Of a stretch of DNA of 64,000 nt, positions 35,143 through 44,729 are shown one piece after another. The notes below the pieces were generated by a model. The model did not search any database and was not told where the DNA came from. It saw only the letters and a list, made by a program, of their open reading frames with translations. The stretch covers positions 2,070,501-2,134,500 of the forward strand of contig OY365741.1 in NCBI GenBank assembly GCA_959347425.1. The letters are read 5' to 3'. The position numbers were made by a program, and so were the translations under genes. How positions within the stretch are numbered: the first letter of the stretch is position 1; the number at the start of each line of letters is the position of its first letter. Origin of the DNA: an uncultured Amylibacter sp. (GTDB lineage: Bacteria; Pseudomonadota; Alphaproteobacteria; Rhodobacterales; Rhodobacteraceae).

Positions 35143-35171
35143 TTGCAATCGGGGGAAATCGGGGCTATACG
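35143..35171 (+). promoter_or_regulatory. Promoter of the 35246 lipoprotein gene (duplicated at 39472)
   Basis: TTGCAA and TATACG are separated by exactly 17 bases. The surrounding sequence from about 35055 to 35245 matches 39405-39576, upstream of the third lipoprotein gene, with the same promoter boxes and spacing. The duplicated leader continues to the start codon. The conservation supports the call. Confidence 0.65.
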
Positions 35172-35245
35172 AGGCTATGTTTTTATAAAAACCGCGTGGA
35201 AAACGCCGAAAAGAACCGAAAAAGAACGTACAAAAAGGAAACCCA

Positions 35246-37198
35246 ATGACGCTCTCCCTAACATCTTCCCTAACACCCACCATTACACCCTCCATTACGC
35301 CTTCTGTGAAAAAATCCATACCCACACTGGTTTTGCTCGCCATAATCCTTGTGCTGAGCGGGTGCGTGGGCCAGGCGATTGAAGGCGCACTTAATCGGGC
35401 GACCGATAGTGCCACTGCCGCTGTTAAAAAAGCATTCCCCGGTATAGATGTTGACAATATAGACGGTTTTAATGATTTGGCCGCGAATGACCCGTGTTTA
35501 CAGGGTAATGCCGTGTTTAATAACGATTTGTGCAATGGGGCTACAAATAAGAAGACGTATGATGGCCTGCGCGAGGCACGATGCGTTAATGATAATGATC
35601 CAGACCTTTGCGGTGCGACGGTTACACGGGTTTGCGTGGATATTGATCATGTGCTTTGCACGGATGAGATATATGTCCAACGCCGCAAGGCGCGGGATGA
35701 CAGGCTGGAAGCATTAAGGCTTGAGGTTGTTTTTGCCGATTGGACGGGTGGTGTTACCAATGACGCTGGGGTGGTTGTTCCGCTGAATGACAGACCAAGT
35801 AATACGCATACGAGCAATCAGTTTTTGTCAGGGTTGTCTGGGGTATTGAGCACTGTGCGAACAACTCAGGCTGTGCGAGACAGCGGGCTTTCATCTCCCG
35901 AAAAGGCAGAGGAGTTCTCAGTTACTGATAGTGATTCTTCTGGAACTTTAACCCTTGGCTTGAGACAGGCTAGGACAACCGATTCGAACGGCAATGAAAT
36001 TCGCCCCGCCTACGATATATTTACAGGGAGCGATGCCATGGATGGTGTGGTTTTCGTTGCTGGTCAATATACACCGACAGGGTGCGTTAGACAAGATTGT
36101 GCAATCCATCGCTATTATGCGGGGCTTCTGCCCAGCACCGATTTGGGGGAACCTTTAATAGCAGCACCAACAGGGGGAACTTGGACAGGATGGATACAGA
36201 GTGTTGGTGATGTTGCGCTTGATAGTGCGTTTGCCATTAATGTTACGTTTAACACCACCACCAACGGCGGGACTATTGAGGCGTATGTTGTAGATAGTGC
36301 AAATGCTATGAGGATAGACGGTGATTTTGATGATCAAGGTGTCCTAACGGGCAGTACTCAATGGGGTAACGCAGGACAAAATAGACAGGTAAGTAATCCT
36401 AATGGTGGTTTAATAAGCCCCGGAACTCTGCGCGGGCTTATCGGGCAGGAGGGTTTGGTCGCTGCCTTTATCAGCGAGAAAACGGGGATTCAACCCGCTG
36501 GGACACTGAACGCCGATGGCTATGCTGGCGGGTTTGTTGCCTATTCGACAAATCCGCTACCGATAGAAACGTGCATCACGGCAAAGACCTGTGTGGATTA
36601 TACCCATTGGGTAACGGCGGCAGACCCCGCCACCACGCCCACGGCAAACCGATTTTTGACGGGTACGCCAACGGGGCTTACGACGGGGGGTGAGGTTGGT
36701 CCGATTGTGCAACTTACGACCCTTGCGGATAGAGATGGCGCGGATCCTTTAGGGGGGGAAGCTACGGATGGTTTCGCCATTTTTCAAGCGGGTAGTACTC
36801 ATAACGTTGGGATTTTATCGACAACCAGATTGGGTGCACCTTTGAGTGATACTTTTGCCAATGCAGTATGGAAAGGGCTGTTTTTTGATCGGGTAGGGCG
36901 GAATTCTCGTAATAGCAGCAGTCTTACACTAATGGTTAGTTATAGCGGTTCGGCTGGGACAATCACCAGCACAAGCATCGGTCGTAATAATGCCTATACC
37001 TTTAATGTTGCTTTTGACAATGTGGGCATCATAACTGGTACGATAGCCCGCACGGCGGATGCAGGCGCAGGTACTGTTACAGGGCTTATCGGGGCAGAGG
37101 GCGCGGTCGCCGTGTTTCACAGCGATACGGACACGACGACGGAATCTTACGTTGGCGGGTTTGTGGCAGTTCCACCCGAACCCGAAGCAGGGAGCTAA
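35246..37198 (+). CDS. Surface lipoprotein with Cys-rich N-terminus and two TbpB-like barrel modules
   Basis: The 650-residue protein has an extended N-terminus, MTLSLTSSLTPTITPSITPSVKK, then a hydrophobic segment and lipobox LSGC (Cys at about 43). Residues about 85-165 form a Cys-rich segment (NDPCLQGNAVFNNDLC, YDGLREARC, DLCGATVTRVC). Two barrel modules follow, with GLIGQEGLVAAF/YAGGFVAY and GLIGAEGAVAVF/YVGGFVAV, separated by the Cys-pair linker ETCITAKTCVDYTHW. It is the first of three tandem paralogs. Ser/Thr-Pro repeats at the start are unusual for a signal peptide. The protein is probably outer-membrane anchored; the ligand is unknown. AAGGAAA lies before the ATG. Confidence 0.78.
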   Translation: MTLSLTSSLTPTITPSITPSVKKSIPTLVLLAIILVLSGCVGQAIEGALNRATDSATAAVKKAFPGIDVDNIDGFNDLAANDPCLQGNAVFNNDLCNGATNKKTYDGLREARCVNDNDPDLCGATVTRVCVDIDHVLCTDEIYVQRRKARDDRLEALRLEVVFADWTGGVTNDAGVVVPLNDRPSNTHTSNQFLSGLSGVLSTVRTTQAVRDSGLSSPEKAEEFSVTDSDSSGTLTLGLRQARTTDSNGNEIRPAYDIFTGSDAMDGVVFVAGQYTPTGCVRQDCAIHRYYAGLLPSTDLGEPLIAAPTGGTWTGWIQSVGDVALDSAFAINVTFNTTTNGGTIEAYVVDSANAMRIDGDFDDQGVLTGSTQWGNAGQNRQVSNPNGGLISPGTLRGLIGQEGLVAAFISEKTGIQPAGTLNADGYAGGFVAYSTNPLPIETCITAKTCVDYTHWVTAADPATTPTANRFLTGTPTGLTTGGEVGPIVQLTTLADRDGADPLGGEATDGFAIFQAGSTHNVGILSTTRLGAPLSDTFANAVWKGLFFDRVGRNSRNSSSLTLMVSYSGSAGTITSTSIGRNNAYTFNVAFDNVGIITGTIARTADAGAGTVTGLIGAEGAVAVFHSDTDTTTESYVGGFVAVPPEPEAGS

Positions 37199-37303
37199 TC
37201 GCGACCCCTTAACAGAGCCACGCCAGCCAAGCAGGTTTCGCGAATTTTATTAATGGGAACAGCCCAAAAAATGTATAAGAACCACACAAAAAAGGAAATA
37301 TCA

Positions 37304-39349
37304 ATGACACCTTCCCTAACACCTTTCATAAAAAAATCCATGTCTGCACTGGTTTTGCTGACCATAATCGTGTTGCTGAGCGGGTGTGTGGGTGCGGCGA
37401 TTGACCGCGCACTTAAGCGGGCGACAGAGGGTGTCACTAACCTTGTTACAGATGCATTCCCCGATATAGACGAGGCAAAGATTGACAGTATAGAAGGTAT
37501 TAATGATTTGGCAGATGATGACCCTTGTTTAGATGCTAATGCGCTGTTTAATGACCCGTTTTGCAATGGGGATTTAAATAAGAATACGTATGATGGCTTG
37601 CGAGAGGCGCAATGCTTTGCCAGTCCAAATCCATCTCTTTGCGCAACCACGATTACACGGGCTTGCGGTGCGGATCTTGATCATGAGCTTTGCACTGGCG
37701 CGATATATGACCGCCAACGCATGGAGCGGGATGACAGGCTGGAACAAAACAGGCTTACCGTTAATATTGCCGATTGGACGGGTGGTTTTACCGATGACGA
37801 TGGGGCGGTTGTCACGCTGAACTCCGAGCCAGTTTCTACGGACACCGAAAACGGGTTCTTGTCGGGGTTGACGCTTGCGGATTTGAAACAATATACCATA
37901 ACCGCCGATCATAAGGCTACATTCGTTGGCGGTAATCCAAATGATCCGATAGAAAATCAGCGGCGAATAAGGGAACAAAGGGTTTTTACAATTACAAGCG
38001 CGGATACAGGCGGGCGTGGGCATAACCGTAGTATTGGGACTTTAACCCTGGCACACAGACAGACCGCTCGTGGCCCAACGGAACCCGTCTTTTATGGATT
38101 TAAAAAGGTTGGCGCGGGTGCGGATGAGACGGATACGACAGGCGATGTCATGGATGGGGTAAGCTTTGTTGCAGGTCAATATACTCAAAGGTTTGGTGAA
38201 TGTCAATCTACTGATTGTGATATTAATCGCTATTATGCTGGGGTTCACGCGACCACAGATTTGGGTGCGCCGATAGACGATGTTGCCCAAGTCAGCCAGT
38301 GGAGAGGATTGCTTCGTACCGTTGGTCTGGGTAATCTAACGTCTGTGCCGTTTGATATTAATATTACATTTAACACGGAAACCAATGGCGGGACTATTAA
38401 GGCGAATTTTACGAATGCGGGTACCTATGATATAGACGCTACATATAATAACTTTGGTACCATAACGGGTGACGTTACGTTGCTCAATAGTCCGGGAAAG
38501 GTAAGCGGGATTATCGGGCAGGAGGGTTTGGTTGCCGCCTTTATCAGCGATTTCACAGGGGCTACATCCCGTTTGGCGGCAACTCCCGCTGGCTATGCAG
38601 GTGGGTTTGTTGCCTATTTGCCAAATCCAGAACCAGATAGAACACAAGACCCTTGTATAGCGCGGAATCAATGTGTGGATTATGCCCATTGGGCGGATGC
38701 GGGTGCGGCAAACCCCACCACCACACCCACGGCAAACCGATTTTTAACGGGTACGGCAACGGGGCTGACAACGGGGGACAGTAGTAATACTGGGCTTGTT
38801 ACGACCCTTGCGAGTAGTAATTTAGCGATTGGTTTAAGGGCGGAGGATGCTGCGGATGGTTTCGCCATTTTCTTTGATGGTGATGATCATAACGCGGGGC
38901 TTTTATCAACAACCCGAATCGGCGCACCTTGGGAGAATAATGGTGTAAATCTAACATGGGAAGGGACGTTTGTCGCGCGGGCGGCGGGGGCAGATCTTGT
39001 TAGCTCCACCCCTTTTACACTCATCGTTAATTATAGCAGGAGCAATTCGTCTGGGACAATCCAAGGCACAAGCAACGATAGCACTCCTGGTCAGTATTCC
39101 TTTACGGTCGGCGGTTCGAATGAGTATTCCTTTATGGCTGATTTTAACAGTGTGGGTCTAATAGAAAATGGGGTGATAACCCGCACGGTGGGTACAGATA
39201 CCAGCATGGGTGTTGTTACAGGGCTTGTCGGGACGGGCATCGGCGGGTTCGGCGGGGCGGTCGGCGTGTTTCACAGCAATGCGGGCGCGACGACATCTTA
39301 CGTTGGCGGGTTTGTGGCAAGTGGTAATAGTCCACGCTCAGGGGGCTAA
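37304..39349 (+). CDS. Surface lipoprotein with Cys-rich N-terminus and two TbpB-like barrel modules (second in tandem)
   Basis: The 681-residue protein begins MTPSLTPFIKKSMSAL with lipobox LSGC, then a Cys-rich part (DDPCLDANALFNDPFC, YDGLREAQC, SLCATTITRAC) and two barrel modules with GIIGQEGLVAAF/YAGGFVAY and GLVGTGIGGFGGAVGVF/YVGGFVAS. The linker is QDPCIARNQCVDYAHW. It closely follows the 35246 gene in order and sequence, so the two arose by duplication. The start at 37304 is chosen for the lipobox and the AAAAGGAAA ribosome site; a longer frame from 37253 lacks support. Only 105 bases separate it from the previous gene, so they may share one transcript. Confidence 0.78.
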   Translation: MTPSLTPFIKKSMSALVLLTIIVLLSGCVGAAIDRALKRATEGVTNLVTDAFPDIDEAKIDSIEGINDLADDDPCLDANALFNDPFCNGDLNKNTYDGLREAQCFASPNPSLCATTITRACGADLDHELCTGAIYDRQRMERDDRLEQNRLTVNIADWTGGFTDDDGAVVTLNSEPVSTDTENGFLSGLTLADLKQYTITADHKATFVGGNPNDPIENQRRIREQRVFTITSADTGGRGHNRSIGTLTLAHRQTARGPTEPVFYGFKKVGAGADETDTTGDVMDGVSFVAGQYTQRFGECQSTDCDINRYYAGVHATTDLGAPIDDVAQVSQWRGLLRTVGLGNLTSVPFDINITFNTETNGGTIKANFTNAGTYDIDATYNNFGTITGDVTLLNSPGKVSGIIGQEGLVAAFISDFTGATSRLAATPAGYAGGFVAYLPNPEPDRTQDPCIARNQCVDYAHWADAGAANPTTTPTANRFLTGTATGLTTGDSSNTGLVTTLASSNLAIGLRAEDAADGFAIFFDGDDHNAGLLSTTRIGAPWENNGVNLTWEGTFVARAAGADLVSSTPFTLIVNYSRSNSSGTIQGTSNDSTPGQYSFTVGGSNEYSFMADFNSVGLIENGVITRTVGTDTSMGVVTGLVGTGIGGFGGAVGVFHSNAGATTSYVGGFVASGNSPRSGG

Positions 39350-39471
39350 TCGCGAATCGCGACCCCTAGCAGAGCCATTTCATCCAAGCGGTTTTCGCCC
39401 TTACCTCGGCTATTCATCCTAAATCCGCGATAAAACCGCCCTAAAACGCCCCAAAAACCCGCAAAAAACGC

Positions 39472-39500
39472 TTGCAAACGGGGGAAATCGGGGTTATACG
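39472..39500 (+). promoter_or_regulatory. Promoter of the 39577 lipoprotein gene (copy of 35143)
   Basis: TTGCAA, 17 bases, TATACG, within a leader that duplicates the one before the 35246 gene. The copies differ by scattered substitutions but keep both boxes and their spacing. Confidence 0.65.
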
Positions 39501-39576
39501 AGGTTATGTTTTTGCAAAAACCGCGTGGAAACCGCCGCAAAAACCTACAGAAAATGTAAAAAATAAGGAAAATCCT

Positions 39577-42500
39577 ATGACACTCTCCCTAAAAAACACC
39601 ATACCTGCACTGGCTTTGTTGGTCGCAACCCTTATGATAAGCGGGTGCGGTGCGGTTGATAAACTTGCAAGTGAAGCCGAAGAAGCGGGGGGTGAACTCG
39701 CCGCCCAGATAAGACAACTAATTGATAATTTGTCTGACGGCGATCCGTGTAGAGCCCAAAATACGTTGTTTGGCGACCTGACGCGCTGCTATACTCCAGA
39801 GCATAATGCTATAAGAGAGTTACAATGCACTGATAAGTTTGATGCAGCCCTTTGTGGTCCTACGCTTATACGGGTTTGCACGGAGAATATTAATAGTCCT
39901 CTTTGCACTGATAGAGGAGATTATGGAGTTCAACAGACAAGGGGACGGCTCTTTGTTGATGAGAGTGATTGGCGGGCTAGTTTTCTTGATGAAAATAGGA
40001 ATGTTATCACGCGCGAGGAGGCGCCGACTGCTGAAGTAGACGAAAACCTGTTCTTGGGGGATTTGACGAGTGAGAAATTGTTAAAATATAACCAAACCGA
40101 AATATTTATGGTTGGATTTGATTTAGACGGTGAAGATACACCTACTCGGAAAAGACAGCAGGAAAGTATTTTTACAATTGAAAACACGGATGCGGCTGGG
40201 ACTTTAACTCTGGCCGACAGCTCAGCTGACCCCACCTTTCATGGATTTAAAGGGGTTACCGAGGGGGTAGATATAGGCGATAGAAATGATGGGGTAAGCT
40301 TTGTTGCAGGTCAATTTAATCTCAGGTCTAATTGTGATGCTGATGTAGATGATTGTGTAGACCATCGCTATTATGCTGGGATTCACGCGACCACAGACTT
40401 GGGCGCACCTTTGGAGACAGCACCCACATCTGGCACATGGAGAGGATTGCTTCGCACGGTTGGTCTTGGCGATCTAAGGTCTGTGCCGTTTGATCTTGAG
40501 ATTACATTTCGCAGGGCAACCAATGGCGGGACTATTAAGGCGGATTTTAATAGTGAGCGTCGCTATGTTATAGACGCTACATTTAATGGACTTGGTGTCA
40601 TAACGGGTGACATTACGATTGTCAGAAGTCCAGGAAAGATACGCGGAATTATCGGGCAGGAGGGTGCGGTTGCCGCCTTTATCAGCGATACCTCAGGGGT
40701 TAAAAACCCTGCAAGGACAGACCTCTTCGGCTATGCTGGTGGGTTTGTTGCCTATTTGCCAAATTCAGAACCAAGGGCAACGACAACATCAACGGAGATA
40801 CCGACGTCAGCAGACGCTTGCGTCAAGAATAATACCTGTGTGGATTATCTCCATTGGGAGGCATCGGCAAATCCCACCGACACGCCCATGCCAAACGAAT
40901 TTTTGAAGGGTACGACATCGGGATTGATGGGGGTTGACCAAGGGTTTGTTGCGGGGTCTTCGAGCCTTGCCAATCTCAATCCTCCAGGAAATTCGGCGAA
41001 TGGTTACGCCTTTTACCTACCTGATGAGACTGGCATCGTTCATAACGTTGGGATTTATTCAACAACCAGATTGGGCGCACCTTTGCCTAATACTATTGCC
41101 AGTGCACAATGGGCAGGACTGCTTCACGAACGGTCGGGGACAAGTAGCACTATTAGTAGACATCCTATTACACTAACCGTTGGTTTTAGCACTGGCGCTG
41201 GTACTGGAACAATCCATGGTAAAAACGGCGTAGATGGTCTGTATGAACTTGTGGCTAGTTATAGCGATATAGGTGTGATAAGTGGTACGATAATCCGTAC
41301 AGCTAAATCAGGCGACACTATTACGGGTGCAGACACAGGGCGAATAACAGGGCTTATCGGCGCGGATGGCGCGGTCGGCGTGTTTCGCAGTAATGAGGGC
41401 ACGACGGTATCTTTCGTTGGCGGGTTTCTGGCACAGCCACCGCTGAATGTGGATTATACCGATTGGGTGGCGGCGGCAAATCCCACCGACGCGCCCATGC
41501 CAAACGAATTTTTGAAGGGTACGCGAAACGGGTTGATGGGGACCACCCGACTTGAAATTGGGGGGCTTACGAACATTGCGGCTAATGTTCACAATCATGC
41601 TAGCACTCATATTTTAGATGCGGGAGACGCGGGGGATGGTTTCGCCGTTTACCGAGCTACAAAGACTGGCAGCGTTCATAACGCTGGGATTTTATCAACA
41701 ACCGACTTGGGCGCACCTTTAACTGGTACTATTACCAATGCACAATGGCCAGGATCGCTTCTAACTCGGGTGGTGGAGACAGGTGGTCTTACTATTCCCA
41801 GCCTTATTACACTAAACGTTAGTTTTGAGGGCAATTCTGGAACAATCGCTGGCTCAAACAGCCTTAGTAATTTTGCAATACTTGCTAGGTTTAACAATTT
41901 AGGCGTGATAAGTGGTGATGTAACCCATACACTGAACGTGCCAGGCCAGCCTCTTAGGGGTGGCAGTGGCTCTGTAACAGGGCTTATCGGGGTGGATGGC
42001 GCGGTCGCCGTGTTTCGCAACCTTCCGAACTCGGGGACAAATTACGTTGGCGGGTTTGTGGCACAACCATCCCAAGGAAGAGCAGCAGACCCTTGCATCG
42101 CGCGGAATACCTGTGTGGATTATGCCCATTGGGAGGCGGCGGCAAATCCCACAGACACGCCCACGCCAGACCGATTTTTAAAGGGTACGCCAAACGGGTT
42201 GGCAGGGGTTGCCAATTACCTTGATATTGCGCATTTGGACACTGCGTATAATACTAATTTTTATTCGTTAAGTGGGGGAGACACCAAGGATGGTTTCGGC
42301 ATTTACCGACCTATTAATCCTCATAGTTCTGGTAGTTTTCATAACGTTGGGATTTATTCATCAACCAATTTGGGCGCACCTTTGCGTGGAACTTTTACCA
42401 ATGCGCTATGGGCAGGAACATTACAAGATCGGGTGGGGACAACAGGAGGTCTTATTAATGCCATCGGTATTACACTAACCGTTGGTTTTGACGCTGGCAC

Positions 42501-42741
42501 TTCGGCTGGAACAATCACTTATGGTAACGTAGGAACTACGCATGAAATAGATGCTAATTTTGACGGTACAGGCGTGATAAGTGGTGAGATAACCCGCAGG
42601 GCAGACGGCGATACAAGCGCGGGTGTTATTTCAGGGCTTATCGGGGTAGAGGGCACGGTCGGCGTGTTTCGTAGCAATGTAGGCACAACGACATCTTACG
42701 TTGGCGGGTTTGTGGCAAGCCCACCTGCGCCAAACGGATAA
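39577..42741 (+). CDS. Giant surface lipoprotein with four TbpB-like barrel modules (third in tandem)
   Basis: The 1054-residue protein begins MTLSLKNTIPALALLVATLM and has lipobox ISGC. A Cys-rich segment (GDPCRAQNTLFGDLTRC, IRELQC, ALCGPTLIRVC) precedes four barrel modules ending GIIGQEGAVAAF/YAGGF, GLIGADGAVGVF/FVGGF, GLIGVDGAVAVF/YVGGF and GLIGVEGTVGVF/YVGGF. Linkers carry Cys pairs (ADACVKNNTC and ADPCIARNTC); one linker lacks them. The internal modules resemble each other more than those in other genes, which points to module duplication inside the gene. The start at 39577 gives the lipobox and has AATAAGGAAA before it; the longer open frame overlaps the promoter. Confidence 0.8.
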   Translation: MTLSLKNTIPALALLVATLMISGCGAVDKLASEAEEAGGELAAQIRQLIDNLSDGDPCRAQNTLFGDLTRCYTPEHNAIRELQCTDKFDAALCGPTLIRVCTENINSPLCTDRGDYGVQQTRGRLFVDESDWRASFLDENRNVITREEAPTAEVDENLFLGDLTSEKLLKYNQTEIFMVGFDLDGEDTPTRKRQQESIFTIENTDAAGTLTLADSSADPTFHGFKGVTEGVDIGDRNDGVSFVAGQFNLRSNCDADVDDCVDHRYYAGIHATTDLGAPLETAPTSGTWRGLLRTVGLGDLRSVPFDLEITFRRATNGGTIKADFNSERRYVIDATFNGLGVITGDITIVRSPGKIRGIIGQEGAVAAFISDTSGVKNPARTDLFGYAGGFVAYLPNSEPRATTTSTEIPTSADACVKNNTCVDYLHWEASANPTDTPMPNEFLKGTTSGLMGVDQGFVAGSSSLANLNPPGNSANGYAFYLPDETGIVHNVGIYSTTRLGAPLPNTIASAQWAGLLHERSGTSSTISRHPITLTVGFSTGAGTGTIHGKNGVDGLYELVASYSDIGVISGTIIRTAKSGDTITGADTGRITGLIGADGAVGVFRSNEGTTVSFVGGFLAQPPLNVDYTDWVAAANPTDAPMPNEFLKGTRNGLMGTTRLEIGGLTNIAANVHNHASTHILDAGDAGDGFAVYRATKTGSVHNAGILSTTDLGAPLTGTITNAQWPGSLLTRVVETGGLTIPSLITLNVSFEGNSGTIAGSNSLSNFAILARFNNLGVISGDVTHTLNVPGQPLRGGSGSVTGLIGVDGAVAVFRNLPNSGTNYVGGFVAQPSQGRAADPCIARNTCVDYAHWEAAANPTDTPTPDRFLKGTPNGLAGVANYLDIAHLDTAYNTNFYSLSGGDTKDGFGIYRPINPHSSGSFHNVGIYSSTNLGAPLRGTFTNALWAGTLQDRVGTTGGLINAIGITLTVGFDAGTSAGTITYGNVGTTHEIDANFDGTGVISGEITRRADGDTSAGVISGLIGVEGTVGVFRSNVGTTTSYVGGFVASPPAPNG

Positions 42742-42896
42742 AGGCTGGGCGTGATTCGCACGGGCGGGCTTTTGTGTATATAGAGCTTTACTTGCGTAAA
42801 GCCCATACACAAAAGCCTTTGGCTACAAGACGCTAGGTTTTTTATTTTAGGAAAGATGTTTGTCACAAAACCCAATTCATCGTTAATCGTTAATCG
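42742..42896. repeat. Partial intergenic repeat element F
   Basis: Holds one long hairpin (CTTTTGTGTATATAGAGCTT pairing with AAGCCCATACACAAAAG, about 42773-42819), the words GGCTACAAGACG, and a (TTAATCG)n array that reaches the trmFO stop codon. The same hairpin occurs at 14535-14585. Confidence 0.75.
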
Positions 42897-44228
42897 TTAA
42901 TCGTTAACCCACTTTGTCCAAGCGGTTTTCGCCCGCTCAGTATAGCCCATATAGCGTTCGCGTCGCGCACGGCGACCTGACCGCGCGTCTTCCATCGGTG
43001 GGAACAGCCCAAAATTAACATTCATAGGTTGAAAAGTGCTGGCATCCGCAGATTGCGTAATATGGTGCAATAACGCCCCAGTCGCCGTTTCAATCGGCGG
43101 TAAATCGCCCGTTTGCCCGTTATAGTCCCGCCCCGCCAACCGCCCCGCCAGCAACCCCATGGCGGCAGATTCCACATAGCCCTCCACCCCCGTGATTTGC
43201 CCAGCAAAGCGAATATGCTCCGCCCCACGCAGGCGCATGTGGGTATCCAAAACCTTTGGCGAATTGATAAAACTGTTCCTATGTATCCCGCCCAACCGCG
43301 CGAACCGCCCCGACTCTAACCCGGGTATCAGGGCGAAAACGGCCGTTTGCGCCCCGTAAGTCATCTTGGTTTGAAAGCCCACGATATTATACAAAGTGCC
43401 AAGCTTATTTTCAACGCGGAGTTGAACGACCGCGTAAGCCTTGTTCGTGTCAGGGTGGGGATTGGTCAAACCTACGGGCTTCATCGGGCCAAACCGCAGA
43501 GTTTCACGGCCGCGTTCTGCCATCACTTCAATCGGCAAACACCCTTCAAAATAGGGGGTTTTCACCTCACCCTCCTTAAACTCGGTCTTATCGGCGGCCA
43601 GCAGAGCGTCAATAAACGCCTCATACTGCGCCTTGTCCATCGGGCAATTTATGTAGGCCTTGCGCTGTTCGTCCGTATCGCCTTTATCATAACGCGATTG
43701 TCGCCACGCCGTGCGCATATCGATGCTATCGGCATAGACTATCGGCGCGATAGCATCAAAAAACGCCAGTGCGTCTTGCCCGGTTTTCGCGGCAATTTGC
43801 GCCGCCAAGGCGGGCGAAGTCAGCGGACCAGTCGCGATAATAGTCGGCTCATCAGGGATTTGCGTGATTTCGGCGCGGTTCAGCGTGATAAGCGGATTTT
43901 CGGTTATCGCCCGCGTGATGTGGTTGGCGAATTTATCGCGGTCAATCGCCAGCGCAGAGCCCGCGGGCAGGGCGTATTGGTCGGCCGTCGCCATAATCAG
44001 GCTGTTTGCTTGGCGCATTTCCCAGTGGAGCAAGCCGACCGCGTTCGCCTCATGGTCATCCGAGCGGAAGGAATTAGAGCAAACCAGCTCTGCCAGACGG
44101 TCGGTTTGGTGGGCGAAAGTCTTCTGGGTAGGCCGCATTTCGTGCAGAATAACGGGGATGTTTTGGGCGGTGATTTGGTGGGCGGCTTCGCAACCAGCCA
44201 AACCGCCACCGATGATGTGGATGGGCAT
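42897..44228 (-). CDS. trmFO: Folate-dependent tRNA (uracil-5-)-methyltransferase
   Basis: The 443-residue protein begins [18 protein letters not shown], an FAD-binding Rossmann motif, followed by [33 protein letters not shown] and the catalytic-region Cys in [27 protein letters not shown] sequence and [16 protein letters not shown] occur near the C-terminus. TrmFO makes m5U54 in the T loop of tRNA using methylene-THF and FADH2. Length is normal. Its stop codon lies in the neighbouring 7-bp array. Confidence 0.95.
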   Translation of the reverse strand: MPIHIIGGGLAGCEAAHQITAQNIPVILHEMRPTQKTFAHQTDRLAELVCSNSFRSDDHEANAVGLLHWEMRQANSLIMATADQYALPAGSALAIDRDKFANHITRAITENPLITLNRAEITQIPDEPTIIATGPLTSPALAAQIAAKTGQDALAFFDAIAPIVYADSIDMRTAWRQSRYDKGDTDEQRKAYINCPMDKAQYEAFIDALLAADKTEFKEGEVKTPYFEGCLPIEVMAERGRETLRFGPMKPVGLTNPHPDTNKAYAVVQLRVENKLGTLYNIVGFQTKMTYGAQTAVFALIPGLESGRFARLGGIHRNSFINSPKVLDTHMRLRGAEHIRFAGQITGVEGYVESAAMGLLAGRLAGRDYNGQTGDLPPIETATGALLHHITQSADASTFQPMNVNFGLFPPMEDARSGRRARRERYMGYTERAKTAWTKWVND

Positions 44229-44729
44229 GTTTAGTTATTAGTTATTAGTTGTTAGTTATTAGTGGGTTTAGCCCTGCGGGGTTTCGTTATGGCTTACGCG
44301 ATATTGATTCGTTTGTAAAGGGGCGGGGGCTTTTGTGCGTAGCCCCCACTTCGTGGGAGCATGCCAAAAGCCCTTTGGTTACAAGATGATAATATCTCTA
44401 TAAATTTACTATCTGGAATAACAAGACGTTAGAGTGGATTATTTGCAAAGAATACTTGGGAATTGGTGATGGGTTTGCTCTAAATTTATTTAGGCTGTGC
44501 CTAGATGCTAGGACAGGCTTTAACCACAAAATCCCGTCCAGCTCTCCGCAGGAGGGGTGGGCGGGTGGGCGACCGAACGAAGGGGCTTGCCCCCAAGTGA
44601 GGGCGAAACAAAAAACCTCCGCTCTTAACCTCTAATAACCAAACCCCAATTCCTAATAACCAATCACTAATAACTAATAACTAATAACTAACAACTAATA
44701 ACTAACAACTAATAACTAACAACTAACAA
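44229..44729. repeat. Composite intergenic repeat element G
   Basis: A complete copy in the same orientation as element A: TTAGTTA/TTAGTTG array, CTTTTGTGCG hairpin with CACTTCGTGGGAG, AT-rich core with GATGCTAGGACAGGC, GGAGGGGTGGGCGGG, then a long CTAATAA/CTAACAA array that ends at the gyrA stop codon. Inverted arrays bound the core. Confidence 0.85.

Noticed and set aside
39472..39576. Upstream extension of the four-module lipoprotein to 39472
   Set aside because: The extension overlaps the promoter shared with the 35246 gene, and the lipobox fits a start at 39577.
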